This document shows positions 1 through 16,081 of a DNA stretch of 64,000 bases, one piece after another. The translations under genes and the position numbers were made by a program. The stretch spans positions 5,198,547 through 5,262,546 of the forward strand of contig OZ024791.1 in the NCBI GenBank assembly GCA_964017065.1, written 5' to 3'. Source of the DNA: Haliclona indistincta (Eukaryota > Porifera > Demospongiae > Haplosclerida > Chalinidae). The notes below the pieces were generated by a model that saw only the letters and a list, made by a program, of their open reading frames with translations, searched no databases and had not been told where the DNA came from. Each line of letters begins with the position of its first letter. The first letter of the stretch is position 1.

Positions 1-1600
1 GAGCATGATAACAATAATTATCATGACATGACATTGCTAGATAGTCTAGTAAGATGATATCAGAGTAGACAGATAACGGAAATACAAGCATCACTGCCCT
101 ATCAGAACTATTTCATGTGATGTAATTACTTGGAGCTACAAATCACCATAGTAAGCTTCATATCACTCATTTTAACAAAAGACCAGTTCAGATAAACTAT
201 AACAGCATGTGTGGGCTAGTCCCTTGGGTTCAACTGGTAAAATTGATATACACTGTATTGCATAGTAACAGATGACCTCAGGCCTTATAGGGCAGTGCCA
301 TTATCAACCGACCACACAAACTAGACTCCACTGAACAATAGGAAGCCACAAATCCCACAACTAAGCCACTAAAGAGCTGTTACATAACTCCCAATGAATA
401 TAGTTAACACTGCGGTGACTAGTGCTGCACAGGGTTGAGACTGCCCAGAGTCTTCACAGAAGCAACAAAATAGGCTGAGCACCAAACAGCTGTAGACAGT
501 GTATTGATGACCTTGTGATAGACACAATACACTTGCAGCCAACAAAGACAGCATAATTGCAACAGCAAAACAAAGCACCTTGTAGCATGACCAAGACTAG
601 GCAGTGTCTTTAACATTCCTAGACATTGTTACTTTTCCTATTTTAGCATGTTCCTAGAGTTTTGTTTGTGATGTATTAAAACTTGGGCGTGAAAGGGAGG
701 CTTGACTGAACCCATTTATCTATGAAACACAAACACAGGTAGTAAGATACTTGACTTGTACTTCAACAAGTCACAGTAACACCCAAGTTTTTTAATGTTA
801 AAGAGGAAACTATCTTATTTCATAGAAAAGAAAGCTGTAGAGCTGTTTTGAACTTCCACTAAATGATTAAGATAACTATAGTTGACTTGCACCTTGTAGA
901 CCAGTTTGCACACACCTGACTGGATGTGTGCTGTTCAATCTTTAGTAGCAACAGCTCTCCAGGGTTGTTGATGAATATACTCTGTCCATTTTTCAGACCA
1001 TAGCAACAGCAAACAGACAACATGAACCATGACCACAGACAAGCAACCATGCAGTTGCTATGCAACTCAACTGGTCAACATCACTTATTAGTTAATTTAG
1101 TATAGTTTGTTTATTTTTTCCCTACACCTTAGTGTTACCTAAAGAGGCTTTAATTATTGTGTTTGTACTTTAATTAACTATTTACTTTTGTCTTATTTCT
1201 TAATATTTTTTTTCTCCTTACACCTTAGTGGCACTATAAAAAGATTATCATAAATATTAAGTTAATGAGGAGAGGACACTAGGTCTCTAATAGTGTACCG
1301 ATAAAATGGATACTTCACTGTACATGATCTGATAGTGTAAAAGCACATTCTTCTTTCTATTGATGCATAATACATAGACACACAATGTGACCTTCAAGAA
1401 AGCGTTACTGTGAATGCGTGGGTGCTATAATGAAATCACTACACACTGCTGTCCGTGGAAAGGATATTATTTTAACAGTGCTAACAAGATACTTGGAAAA
1501 CTTGGCTGCACTCACAGCAAGTAACAATACCAATCTGGCTTGTTTCGTGAGTTCATAAACATGAAATGTAGATCAACACGTGTTACATAATGTACGTGTA
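1..1600. other. Stretch without a supported gene
   Basis: This AT-rich left edge has only short open frames on the minus strand, and none resembles a known family or is flanked by a convincing set of splice sites. The ARGLU1-like gene to the right reads leftwards and must continue past its second exon. This stretch is therefore probably an intron of that gene, with the remaining exons beyond the window edge. I see no Glu/Arg-rich coding on the minus strand here that could be its missing coiled coil. A short phrase, tacaccttagtg, occurs twice (near 1124 and 1219) without further structure. Confidence 0.5.
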
Positions 1601-1657
1601 GATTACGTAACTCAAAATAAGGCGTGGCTCGTAGAAAACCACGCCCCATATACTAAC

Positions 1658-2019
1658 TTTCTTCTTTGGCGTTCTTCTTCAATTCTTCTCTCTTCTTCTT
1701 CTCTTTTCCTTCTTTCGTCATCTTCTTTTCTTTCACTTCGCCTGCTCGTGTGACGACCAAATCTACAAGACAAAACCACACAAAATATTACCTTCACATG
1801 CTTTCAAGCCACATACCTGTCTTTGCTTCTGCTTCTACTCCTCGAGTGACTTCTAGCTCGTTCCCTGTCCCTATGTCTACGCCTTGACTCACGCGAACGG
1901 TCTCTCGAGCGCTTTTTTGGAGAGTCAGGGGTTCTGGATCTTGAACGTCTTCTTCTGCTGCTTCTGACCGGAGAACGACTCCACGATCGAGAAGCTCTTC
2001 TTCTAGGTGAACGAGGCAT
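1658..2019 (-). CDS. ARGLU1: ARGLU1-like arginine/serine- and glutamate-rich nuclear protein, first two exons only
   Basis: Exon 1 (2019 to 1817) opens with ATG and encodes an RS-rich segment (MPRSPRRRASRSWSRSPVRS and on), typical of nuclear splicing-associated proteins. A GTATGT donor follows. Exon 2 (1762 to 1658) continues in frame with FGRHTSRRSERKEDDERR and a run of Glu/Arg, then a GTTAGT donor. In human ARGLU1 the RS region is followed by an FGRTxSKRS motif and then a long Glu/Arg coiled coil, so the order and junction match. ARGLU1 is a Mediator-associated transcription and splicing modulator. The rest of the coiled coil is not found in the window, so the gene is partial here. It is divergent from MADD with start codons about 255 bp apart. 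Another RS-domain protein remains possible because RS sequence is low in complexity; the FGR...RS junction is the main support. Confidence 0.6.
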
Positions 2020-2274
2020 CTATTTGAGTACGTTATAGACTGTTTATGCAGCTAAAGACTGTGTTTGTGATCGTAAGCAGGCTAGGCAGCTAGCTCTTAG
2101 GTCACGCATGCGCATAAAAACACAAACAAGTAAACTTTTTATTCTAGTTAGCGCTCACCACGTGAGGTTCCTCAGGATTCTTTCTTCAGCTCAAAGCCAT
2201 GTTCGATTCACTTTGCTATTCAACAAGACTGTACCTGCAAGTAAAGCTTTATACCTCACAATGAACAATCGAAA
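2020..2274. promoter_or_regulatory. Shared 5' region between ARGLU1-like and MADD genes
   Basis: The two start codons face away from each other across 255 bp, so both promoters must lie here or overlap the first exons. The segment holds GC-containing stretches such as gtcacgcatgcgcat near 2101. I can name no TATA box. Bidirectional promoter function is inferred from layout only. Confidence 0.4.
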
Positions 2275-6708
<4,434 letters not shown>

Positions 6709-6764
6709 GAAAACGTGATTCATTCATTATCAGGAAATTTTTTATATTGGTAGAATGTATGATT

Positions 6765-6800
6765 TTTATTTGACAAACATGTACAAGACAGTGGAATAAA
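6765..6800. terminator. Opposed poly(A) signals of MADD and AGFG
   Basis: On the plus strand AATAAA lies at 6795-6800, 87 bp after the MADD stop. On the minus strand AATAAA lies at 6770-6765 (tttatt on plus), about 212 bp past the AGFG stop. Cleavage normally occurs 10-30 bp downstream, so the two 3' UTRs would overlap by several tens of bases. Confidence 0.6.
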
Positions 6801-6981
6801 ATTTTAATTAGCAAGAAGTTATGCAGGCAGGCTAGTAATAGCTAACAAGGCACACAGCAATGTGCTGCTGCCTTTGTGCAATGGGTTACAAAACTATAAT
6901 TTGGGACACGTGTACTGCCTAGGCAGCTGTGTTATGGCACACAAACACGAAAAACACAAACAATAGTCTAATAATGTCCGT

Positions 6982-9916
6982 CTATAGGAATGGATTAGTA
7001 GAAGAAGAGGAAGAATTTGCGGTGCCCTGGAAAAATTGCAAATAGTGTAACGTGATTAATTTGGCAGCATTATCTTACCATGAAGGGATTGATTGTTCCT
7101 AGTGAAGAAGCTTGCTGCCCACCTGTTGTCGTATTACCAGATCCAAATGCACCTTGCTGTCCAGACCAGCTTGACCCTCCTGCCGCTGCAGAAGGAGATG
7201 ATGCACCCCAGTTAAACTGCTGTGGTGATGCTACTGGTTGGGAAAATTGTGATTGCTGAGTGCCCATTGCTCCAAACTGTCCTTGTGAAGAAGGAAAGCC
7301 AACATGTTGCTGCTGTGGGCTTGAGAATCCGCCTGGCATCATCTGAGGGCTAGAACCAGATCCCCACTGTCCACCTGCCATGCCTGCCTGACCTGCTCCG
7401 CCAAATTGCCCCTGGCTCTGTTGACCAATTCCAAATTGGTGCTGCTGGGCCATTGGACTAAATTGTTGCTGAGAAGGCATCTGTCCAAACTGTTGTTGAG
7501 GAGCTACTTGGCCAAACTGTTGCTGAGGGTGTGCCTGACCAAACTGTTGTTGAGGGACTGCCTGGTTAAACTGCTGCTGAGGAATTGCCTGGCCAAATTG
7601 CTGCTGAGGTGGTGGCTGACCAAATTGCTGTTGAGGAACTGCCTGGCCAAATTGCTGCTGAGGAACTGCTTGGCCAAATTGCTGTTGAGGAACTGCTTGG
7701 CCAAATTGTTGAGGCTGATTCATTCCCTGTGCTCCTGCATACATGCCAAATCCTCCACTTGCCATTGCCTGGTTTTGAGCAAATCCTCCCTGCGCAGCAC
7801 CAAAACCTGATGCACCACCAAATCCTCCTCCATACATCTGCTGTTGATTATTGCGACCTGTCACAGGTTGTGCACCGCCACCCAAGAATGGATTAGAGTC
7901 TTTCTTTTGCAATGGTGAAGTAACACCGAATGGGTTCCCAGCTGCCGACATTCTGACCTGGGCCATCTGTGACTGAGCCATTTGCTGCATCTGCATCTGA
8001 ACAGCCATTTGCTGCTGTTGTTTTTGTAATTGTTGTTGCTGTTGTTGTAATTGCTGTTGCTGTTGCTGCTGTTGTTGCTGTACCTGTTGCTGCTCTTCAT
8101 CCTTTACTCGAAGATCACTCAGTGTCTTGTCCAACACAGCTAGGGCAGCATATCGATCATTACCTGTATTAATCTTTTTGGCAGGCTGAGCTAAAGATGC
8201 TGATGAGGCAGTAGTAGTACTGCTACTACTAGCAGTACTAGACATGGGCTGGAGGAGACCTAAATAAAAAATAATAACAGTACACTATTGTCAGACTTGT
8301 CTGTGTTCTTACTGGATGAGGCACCCGTGAATGCTCCAAAGTCATTTGATGGTTTAGAGGTAGAGGTTGCACTAAATGCTCCAAAATCATTGGTTGCTGC
8401 TGGAGTAGGGTTGGATTGTTTAAGAGGAGGAGTGGAACTAAATGCACCAAAGTCATTTGCTGCTGAAGAAGTAGGAGGCGGCCCAAAAGCTCCAAAGTCA
8501 TTCGCTGTTGTTGTGGAAGGGGCAGCACTGAAAGCTCCAAAGTCATTCGCTGGAGGATTGGATGGTCTAGTGGGAGGGACTGCACCTTGAGGGAAGACAG
8601 ACACAGCTCCTGGAGGTGGCTTAGGGGCTGAGGTAGCTGTGGGAGCTGAAACAATGAGAAGGTAATCACCTTATCAAGTACAGATGAATCTACTTTATTC
8701 CCAAGATAGTGATCACAACCCCATTGTGCATATTACACAGAAATGAACTTTTAAACCATCTTAGGAACACTACTCATACACTGTAAAACCTCCCTTCATT
8801 CCTTATATAAACCTCTCATTTCTTCCTACTTCCTATCTACACAGTTCTGCTTCCTAGCTCACCGAAAGGATCAGTACTAAAGTCATCAAGGAAATTGCGC
8901 GGTTGTGTAGCAGAGGTCGAGGTTTGTGTCTGAGTGGGTGTGTGCGCTGGCTGAGCAGCTGGAGCAGGTTTGACAACCATGACAGGTGTTTGCTTGGAAG
9001 GCTGAGGTCTGGCTGTGGTGGTGTTGGGGGTAGTTGATTTACTAGTCTGTGAAGAGACAAGACAGTAGCACATGACAGAGTAGGAGATGGGACAGGGAGG
9101 GTATGAATGCTAGTATCTTTAGCACAGGCTGAGAGGAAGCTGTGGTCATGTGCACACACTAATGCTAAACACCTACACACCAAAATTTATACAAAACACG
9201 TATGTCCCAAACCACCCACTGAGTTAACAAAGCCCTATGCAAGTGTAAGTCTTGTCAGGAATTTCCATTGTCGAAACACTTGAGTCAACCATGCCAATGG
9301 CGGCATGCTTCAAAATGTTTGTCCTAAAATGTTTTTCAAAAGCTAGTGATAGTACGGTACCTGCTGTACTGGCTGTTGGGTGGTAGGTTCTGCTGCTGTC
9401 TCCCTGATTTGTTCACTTGGACTTCTATACCATTGTTTCCGTTCGTACTTCTCTTTTAAAAATTCTTTGAAGGCACTAGGGTCCTTTTTGTCCGGTTCCT
9501 TCTCTCTTCTAGCATCCCATCTACCCAGCCATATTCGCTTTGCCACCTATACAAAAGGAATCAGCCTTCATGTCATGAAGGCTCTTCACATACCTCATTT
9601 CCGCCATTTTTTAGCTTGGCTAGTTCCTCGTCCGTAAAAGTTGTAATGGATACAGATTTTACTCTGTGAGGAGGGTTTAGTCCACGACTGTGAAAAGAGA
9701 ACATTGACAGAGTAGCCAAATTCACTGGCAAACTTACAGGTAGCCTCCGCATTGTGTGCACACGAATCCAAAGGTGGTTATGTCAACGTATGTAGGTCCC
9801 TTTTGGTGACATTCCAGACACTCTTTGTTGTGCGGTTGTGAAATCAACTCTCGAACCATCTTCAGGCTCAGCTCTTCTCGCTTCTTCTGGGCGGCCTTTG
9901 TCGAACTCAACGCCAT
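6982..9916 (-). CDS. AGFG1: AGFG-family ArfGAP with NPF motifs (AGFG1/HRB-like), 7 exons
   Basis: Exon 1 (9916-9738) starts MALSSTKAAQKKREE and contains an ArfGAP zinc finger of C-x2-C-x16-C-x2-C form (CLEC...CTQC). Exon 2 (9687-9594) adds the arginine finger four residues after the last Cys (GGYLR) and GLNPPHRVKSVSITTFT. Exon 3 (9546-9361) has IWLGRWDARRE and FLKEKYERKQWY. These match AGFG1/2 closely. Downstream exons hold five NDFGAF repeats (8313-8645) and a Gln-rich exon (7079-8258) with QQQFGQ repeats and several NPF motifs (SNPFL, GNPFG, INPFM). A tiny last exon (7026-6982) encodes ending TNPFL then TAG, like vertebrate AGFG1. NPF motifs bind EH-domain endocytic proteins; AGFG1 is an adaptor for VAMP7 endocytosis and a cofactor for Rev-type RNA export. 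It is head-to-head with the PIX gene. Confidence 0.93.
7440..7705 (-). repeat. In-frame tandem repeat coding for PQQQFGQ units in AGFG
   Basis: About ten degenerate 27-bp (9-codon) units encode AVPQQQFGQ-like repeats. Adjacent units are almost identical near 7610-7700 and more diverged elsewhere, consistent with recent unequal crossing over or slippage. The reading frame is open through all units. Confidence 0.85.
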
Positions 9917-10016
9917 CTTTGCACTCTTCTTGCTAATGTCCGTGCACGTCCGTGACACGGCCACACCTGCTTTTAATACTTAATAGATCTCCGCCTAATT
10001 TCACTGCATACCAAAG
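9917..10016. promoter_or_regulatory. 100-bp divergent promoter between AGFG and the PIX gene
   Basis: Only 100 bp separates the opposed start codons at 9916 (-) and 10017 (+). It contains gtccgtgcacgtccgtgaca, a short repeated CGTCCGTG-like element. No TATA box is evident. One compact bidirectional promoter is the simplest reading. Confidence 0.5.
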
Positions 10017-10683
10017 ATGGCAGCCAGCGGGCAAGCAAGGCGCTTGGACGAGCAGGACCTCTACGAATGGATGCTGCAGCTTGGAGTGTCACTGAGGCCA
10101 GAGGAGCAAGCTGGCAACTTTAGTGCCCAGCTTCGTGACGGAGTTGTTCTCTGCTATCTCGTCAACCGACTGCGACCAGGAAGCGTGGAGGATGTGAGTG
10201 AAGCTCTCCTTCCTCGGCTAGTTGTTGTGGCTAGGAAGCTGTTTGTTCTGTCTAGAGCGGCTAGTTAGCTGGAGATAACAATCTTACATAAATGCTTTGA
10301 GTTATAGTTAGCGCGCTCATTGTTTGAACCGATCGTTCGCCTTTCGCTTTAGTAGAATAATGGCATAGCTATTTGTGTGTCACTGTATGCAAGTGCGATC
10401 ATCTTGCCGTCGATCTATCTACAGATACGTACTGGGAGAGACTCTGGTACAGCTGAAGACAATATACTACACTTCCTTCAGGCTTGTAATGCACTGGGTG
10501 TGGAAAAGGTAGGCATGCATGTTCCAAGATGGTTATGATATCCAGTACACTACATTTCTCTATAGATATTTAAATTAGCTGACTTAACTGATGATAGGAG
10601 AGACTTCAGCCCTGTGCTAGCTACACTGCAAGAGTTGCACACCATTGCAGAAGGTATTATAGCCGCTTCTGTTGTCCCTAATA

Positions 10684-10744
<61 letters not shown>

Positions 10745-11545
10745 CAGGTCTTGGAATGGGACTGATTGTGTCATGTGTGGCTGAGGAAGAAGAGCAAGCC
10801 TCTCCAACCATTGAAGAGGAGGACGAAGAAGAAGAGGAAGATGCCAGTGGCGATGTTTTTGACAGCAACGAGACTTGCAATCAGATTGTCAGAGCCAAGT
10901 TTCAGTTTGCAGGAGAAAATGATGATGAGGTATGGAAAGTATAAAATTATGTGTGTCTTGCATACCATGACCTTGTTTTATTTACACTTACATTTTCCTC
11001 TCTGTGTAGCTTGTGTTTGATAAAGGAGATATAGTAACCGTCACAAAGGTTGTGGAGGGAGGTTGGTGGGAAGGTGTATGTAAAGGAAAGGTTGGATGGT
11101 TCCCTGGAAACTACGTTGAAGATCTTCCACCTGGTAAGAAAGACCTGAAGCCCTAGTATGGTCGAGTGTTATGGTAATGTACACGGGCAGTGGTGTGGGT
11201 GAATATAACTCCAGATGGTGATTCTATAGTATTTGCATTAACTGTGTAAACAGTGGAAGAGTTATATAGTTGTACTGATGTGTGTATGTTTTGTAGAGTG
11301 TCTAGGCAGTAACACAGCTTGTTAGTTTTTGCTCTTGCGCATACCACAGATATGATTGTCGATATACTGCCAAAAGTTGATAAGAGAAGTAGCATACAGC
11401 AATTCTACGATATGGTGAGCTTACTGTGCCTCAGTTCGATACATGAGCTCTTCTTTTTCTCCACAGGTGATCAACGATGTGGTTGATTCTGAGAGAACGT
11501 ACAGCAAAGACTTACAGGTGTGTTGGATTTTATACCACAATGATT

Positions 11546-11582
<37 letters not shown>

Positions 11583-12374
11583 GACTCTTCTCACCTCCTA
11601 TCTGGTGCCGCTCAAGAGTTCTAATGTGTATGTTTATTGTTGTGTAATCTTGTCAGTCGGTAATACTTCTTTTCCTTTTAGACTGACCACCAAAGAGGTT
11701 GACCTTCTCACAGGTAGTCTGCCAGAGGTTAGCAGGTTTCAACAGACCTTCTGTAGCTCACTGGAGGAAAGTGCCAGGTAGTGTTCAGTAAGGCTCTCGG
11801 TCTCTAGTATCTTCATTTGCTCTATAGACTGCCACTACAGCAACAAAACATGGGCAGTGTGTTTTTGAAGGCATCTACTGATGTGAGCCGTATTATCACT
11901 TCAGGTTCTCTTCATTGCACTCATATTGCTACAGATTGAATCTCTCTATACTGCGTACTGTGCTAATCATCCGTGGGCAGTGGCTGTACTGACTGAAAAC
12001 TCGTAAGAATAACCGTTTGACTACAGTAGTCACATGACTAGCTTCAATTCTGTAGTGACAAGTTGTCTTCATACATGGAGTCACGAGGTGCACCTAGTCC
12101 TGGTATTCTCTTCCTTACCACAAGCCTCAGCAAGGTGCATAACTCGCTGAGCAATGAATCATTGATTTTTTGTATTTTCTTTCTAGCCGTTTAAGCGATT
12201 GGAAAAGTATTGTGCGCTCTTAAAAGAGCTTCAGCGAAGTTTTGGGGTATGTGTAAAGGGATAAGTGAGCAACGTGTTTATTGTCTGTGTAGGAAGAACA
12301 CCCTGATGCTGACAATGTGGTTCAATGTGTGGACATCTACCCTACTATATCAGTGAGTATAATGTACTCCCTTT

Positions 12375-12409
<35 letters not shown>

Positions 12410-15400
12410 GTCACGCACTCAAGAAGTCCGTAGAAAGAAGGATGCTGAGTATGAGATGTTATCTAGTCCAGTCAAGGGCTACAATGGAAAGGTAGATCAA
12501 CTCCTTGCTTATCTTGATATGATCATATCGTTTGTTCTTCTCCAGTGTTTATTGGAGCTGGGAGAATGCCAATGTGTCATTCAGGGCAACCAAGCTCTGT
12601 CTGCTGAGGTTAGTATGATACCGCTATTATACCGCTATGATACCGCTATGATTTCAATGTGGTTTTATTGCCAATACCATTATGTTGTAGGAGGTAGAGG
12701 AAAGGTTCTATTTGGTGTTTCCAGAGAAGCTAATTATTCTAGCAGTTGGTGCCAGCTTGAGTGGATACGAATTGAAGGTTTGTTCAATGCCTTTCTCTGT
12801 GCTTTATACACTACTTCTTTCCCATAGTCAAATGTTGGTTTGAACACAGTCTCTGTTAAGAAGGGTACGCACTCTGACAGCTGGCCTTGGCCGGTAGAGC
12901 TCTCCTATGGCAAGATCACCATTCATACCTCACTCCTCTCTGAGCATGACCAGCAACTGTTGACGGGTCTAGTTGGTGGTCAAATTATGAAGGTATAAAG
13001 TTCAATGCATCATATTGTGTTACTTTACTATCATGCATACAGCGTTCCAGCACTCTAAAGACTATGTCGTCTCGATCTTCCATGTTTCGAAATGCCTATC
13101 CTGCTCGTATGATGCGCAAGACCAGTGCTCCTATCATGAGAGCTCACCATTGGGGATTCATGTCTTTACGACCCATCCCTCCTCTCTCCTCTCAACAGCT
13201 CATGAGCTTAAGAGAGGTATTTACATTTGAATTTTGACAGAAAAGAGCATAATTCTGACAGAATTCAGAAAATTGAACAGATTAAAGCACATTTTATTAC
13301 TGGTATTGTATTTATTTAGCGAGATGTTGTGAAAAGTCCCAAAGCAGCAAAGAAGTTTATTTATCAAGGACACAAGAAAAGTATGCAGTGAATTCATCTT
13401 TGCTTACTCGAGTTTTTCCTCATGCTAGGGCGTTCATTCAAGTCTTTCGAAGATGTAACACCTGGTATTCGCCCCATACCTGAGTCAGGTGATCAATCAC
13501 GTGACCAATAATGTACTTCTTGCTACAATTTTAACCCATGCCCCACCAGATAAAGCTGCTGATGCTGCTATTCTACGTTGTATCGAGGCGTACTGTACAG
13601 CTTACAAGAGAACTCTGATACGTAAGAACCACTCTCAATCTTGTCTGTCTGTACAGAGGTGCAGTTTGTACAGTGTATGTTGTGTATGCACGTTTCTTGC
13701 TGTCCTCTAAGTCGCTCGTTCGCCTGATGTTCTACAGCACACCATAGGAAGGTAATTACTGGCTTGGTGTGGAGTGCATTGTGTTCAATACTGCACCTCT
13801 TGTACACTAATGTGTGTGGTGCAGCTGCCTAATGAGTATACCATGAACGTAGAAGGAAAATTGTTGCTCCAATATAAAATGATGAAGGATTACATTTTTC
13901 GCTCAGAGGGAAGACCATTTTCATGCGTGAAATTACGTTTACAGTATAGACTCCTGCTTGTACTGGTACGGGATCATATTTCTGCATGTTGAGTGAATAC
14001 GAAATTATTTATTGGATGAAAATTTCCTGATCTGCCATACGGCTGGTAAATTTTGCGGGAATAAAATTTGGCTGTTTGCTGAAACAATTTCCGCCTCACA
14101 ATGTGCATAGACATGGCTGAAAGAAAACGGCTCTTCTCACTTCAGCTACAAACTAACCTTACAGACTACAAACCAACCTTTTTTCGTTGAAGTATTTTTT
14201 ATTGCTTTGTGGTAGACTGCGCGGGCATTCACGTGCCAAACCCAACTCGTATTTTTGGCTTAATGATTCCTGCAAAATTACCAGCCATACGGTGTGTAGT
14301 AGTGTCAGTGTGATCCTAGTCTCCTCTCTCGTTTAGCTGAACAGCACAGTATGCCTCACAGGCACTCCACTGGTCCAGGGTCTCCTTCTACACGCATTCC
14401 TCTTCTCTCCGACAATAGCGAAGCAGGCGATTTCCACCTGAGAACAGCCTCTACCTCTCTCTCTCCTACCAAGTCTGGGCCTTCATCAGAATCTTGGATC
14501 TCAAAGTTCACTCATCTCACAACTCGTGTTCCCTCACCCACTGCAACTAAGACGCAGAAGCCGGATAAAAAAGGATTCTTACGCAAGCGGTCGGAGAGTT
14601 TTGATGCTCACACAATCCTCAGCTCAAAGAGGAGTGGTTTTTGATTTGAATGCCACCAACCTCAGTCGAACTTTCAATTTGCTGTAACTCAACAGCACAT
14701 GCACTTATATAGACAAAGGATTGGTGTATTGCTCGTGATATGGTAGTTCTGTTCTCCCCATCACTTTGTGGCACACACGATCATTTTCACCAGACAATTC
14801 ATTTGTATTCTCAAGATAAAAATGATGATATTATGTTCTTAACCTTGCGAACGTCGTGAAATTTGGTTATACTGCACCTCTGTTGGTCCACTAATGTATA
14901 GTCTAATAACCTAACCCTGCTCTGCTTTTCTCCATAGCTAGAACAAGTACAGAGAGAGACAACGTACTAACATTGTGAGTAGCACTCTCCTGCACCACCA
15001 TTATCTCCTACCACTCTTCTCCAGGGATCATGTAGCTGCTGTGGTCCACATCATGGAAATACAGCTAAAGGACCTATCCACTGTAAGCAAGTTCCTATTA
15101 TAGCAGTTTGAAGAGATCTTGCAATGAGAAGTGATCACTTGCGCACTATGATGCACACGATCGCTTTTCACAATGCAAGATGTAGAGTATGGCAGGAGCG
15201 TATAAGGAGAAGGAGCATTTCTGCTGTGTTCACTATAATAATATCAAAGTCTAAAGTCTGCTGCCGTGCTCTGTTGCTACTTGGAACTTGGGCCTTTCTT
15301 TGCACGTTGTGGCTCGTGAGCGTTCAGCCAGAGCCTAAGTGAGCGTTCAGCGTCCTAAGTGAGCGTTTAGCCAGAGCCATGGTCGCTGTCTTATGCAGCG

Positions 15401-15634
15401 TTCCTTATAGGGAAGATTTTTGCAGCGCAAGTGACAGACTTTAGATTTTGTTGAACGCTCTTGTTATACTTGTGCTAATAGTTAACCTACCATGAAATAG
15501 AATCGAGTGACAACTTTGTTTTTCAGGAAATGGAGCAGGTTCGTGACACACTCAATCAAGAGGTGCTAACTCGCGAGATATTTCAAGATAAGGTCATGTC
15601 AGCCATTCAACTATCTCCAGACACTCCATACTAG
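10017..15634 (+). CDS. ARHGEF7: PIX/COOL-family Rho guanine nucleotide exchange factor (ARHGEF6/7), about 28 exons
   Basis: An N-terminal calponin homology domain spans exons 10017-10193, 10425-10508 and 10566-10653 (LRDGVVLCYLVNRLRPG). An acidic linker (10748-10930) leads to an SH3 domain with GGWWEG and GWFPGNYVEDL (to 11134). The DH domain follows (VINDVVDSERTYSKDLQ, YTAYCANHPWAVAVLTE, SRGAPSPGILFLTTSLSKPF), then a PH domain (FYLVFPEKLIILAVG, WPWPVELSYGKITIHTS). The C-terminal exons have a Ser/Pro-rich part (14336-14636) and a short coiled coil ending at TAG 15632-15634. CH-SH3-DH-PH-coiled-coil order is specific to PIX proteins. They activate Rac/Cdc42, bind PAK through SH3 and bind GIT through the C-terminus at focal adhesions. 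Exons are tiny (42-300 bp). The exon beginning 13825 lacks a clear donor before an inverted-repeat element at 14035, so that junction is uncertain. Confidence 0.94.
10684..10743 (+). repeat. (TG)n microsatellite ending at a 3' splice site
   Basis: About 29 TG units fill the intron up to gtgacag, the acceptor of PIX exon 4 at 10748. Long TG arrays next to acceptors can bind UG-binding splicing regulators such as CELF or TDP-43 in other animals. That role here is inference. Confidence 0.9.
11549..11580 (+). repeat. (CT)n polypyrimidine tract in PIX intron
   Basis: A pure CT array lies directly before gcag at the acceptor of the exon starting 11584. A second, similar CT array lies at 12381-12407 directly before ccag of the exon starting 12411. 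Confidence 0.85.
14035..14293. mobile_element. Small inverted-repeat element (MITE-like) in a PIX intron
   Basis: The ends ccatacggctggtaaatttt (14035) and aaaattaccagccatacggt (right end, 14293) are imperfect inverted repeats of about 28 bp around some 200 bp of non-coding sequence. The tips resemble those of elements at 24351 and 44528 (atacgg/ccgtat followed by gcggga). There is no ORF. Non-autonomous DNA transposon is inferred from structure. Confidence 0.65.
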
Positions 15635-16081
15635 GTGACCCCGCTGCTGCTGCTGGCACAAAATGTGGAATTTACTCAGACATTTCAATATTCAATAGAG
15701 CTCCGTATTTATGAGAACATGCAATGTAGATAAAGAAGTATTATGTCAAAATGTGAAATTTGTAGATTTTTATAATAATATTGATGTAAAAGAAAACTGG
15801 ATGTCCATAAAATTCTGTCACTTCTGCTAACAAGTATAGTGTGAGTATCGTATGGTACAAAAACATGAATGAAAAGGTATGACCATTTTAGAGACTTCCT
15901 AGCTGCGGAATAGCTTATACAACTGGAATGGAGAGAATGATAGTAAAAATAATGCATGAAAACTGAGTCCAAGACTACTGTACTGGTGTGTTGCTAGGCG
16001 CTGCATGCTTATAGGCACACATCGTCTGTTAAGACAGTTTGCTGCAGCTCTCAATAGTACTTGCATAGAAAAAAGCGCTTT
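15635..16081. other. Convergent intergenic stretch, PIX to SHIP2-like
   Basis: About 450 bp separates two stop codons on opposite strands. It holds the 3' UTRs of both genes. I see no ORF with family resemblance and no repeat. Confidence 0.5.

Noticed and set aside
369..1065. Minus-strand open frames rich in Cys and Leu near the left edge
   Set aside because: No family resemblance, no continuation of the ARGLU1-like coiled coil, and composition typical of random AT-rich sequence.
7406..7896. Plus-strand open frames opposite the AGFG Gln-rich exon
   Set aside because: They are shadows of the repetitive minus-strand coding sequence, which has clear family motifs and splice sites.
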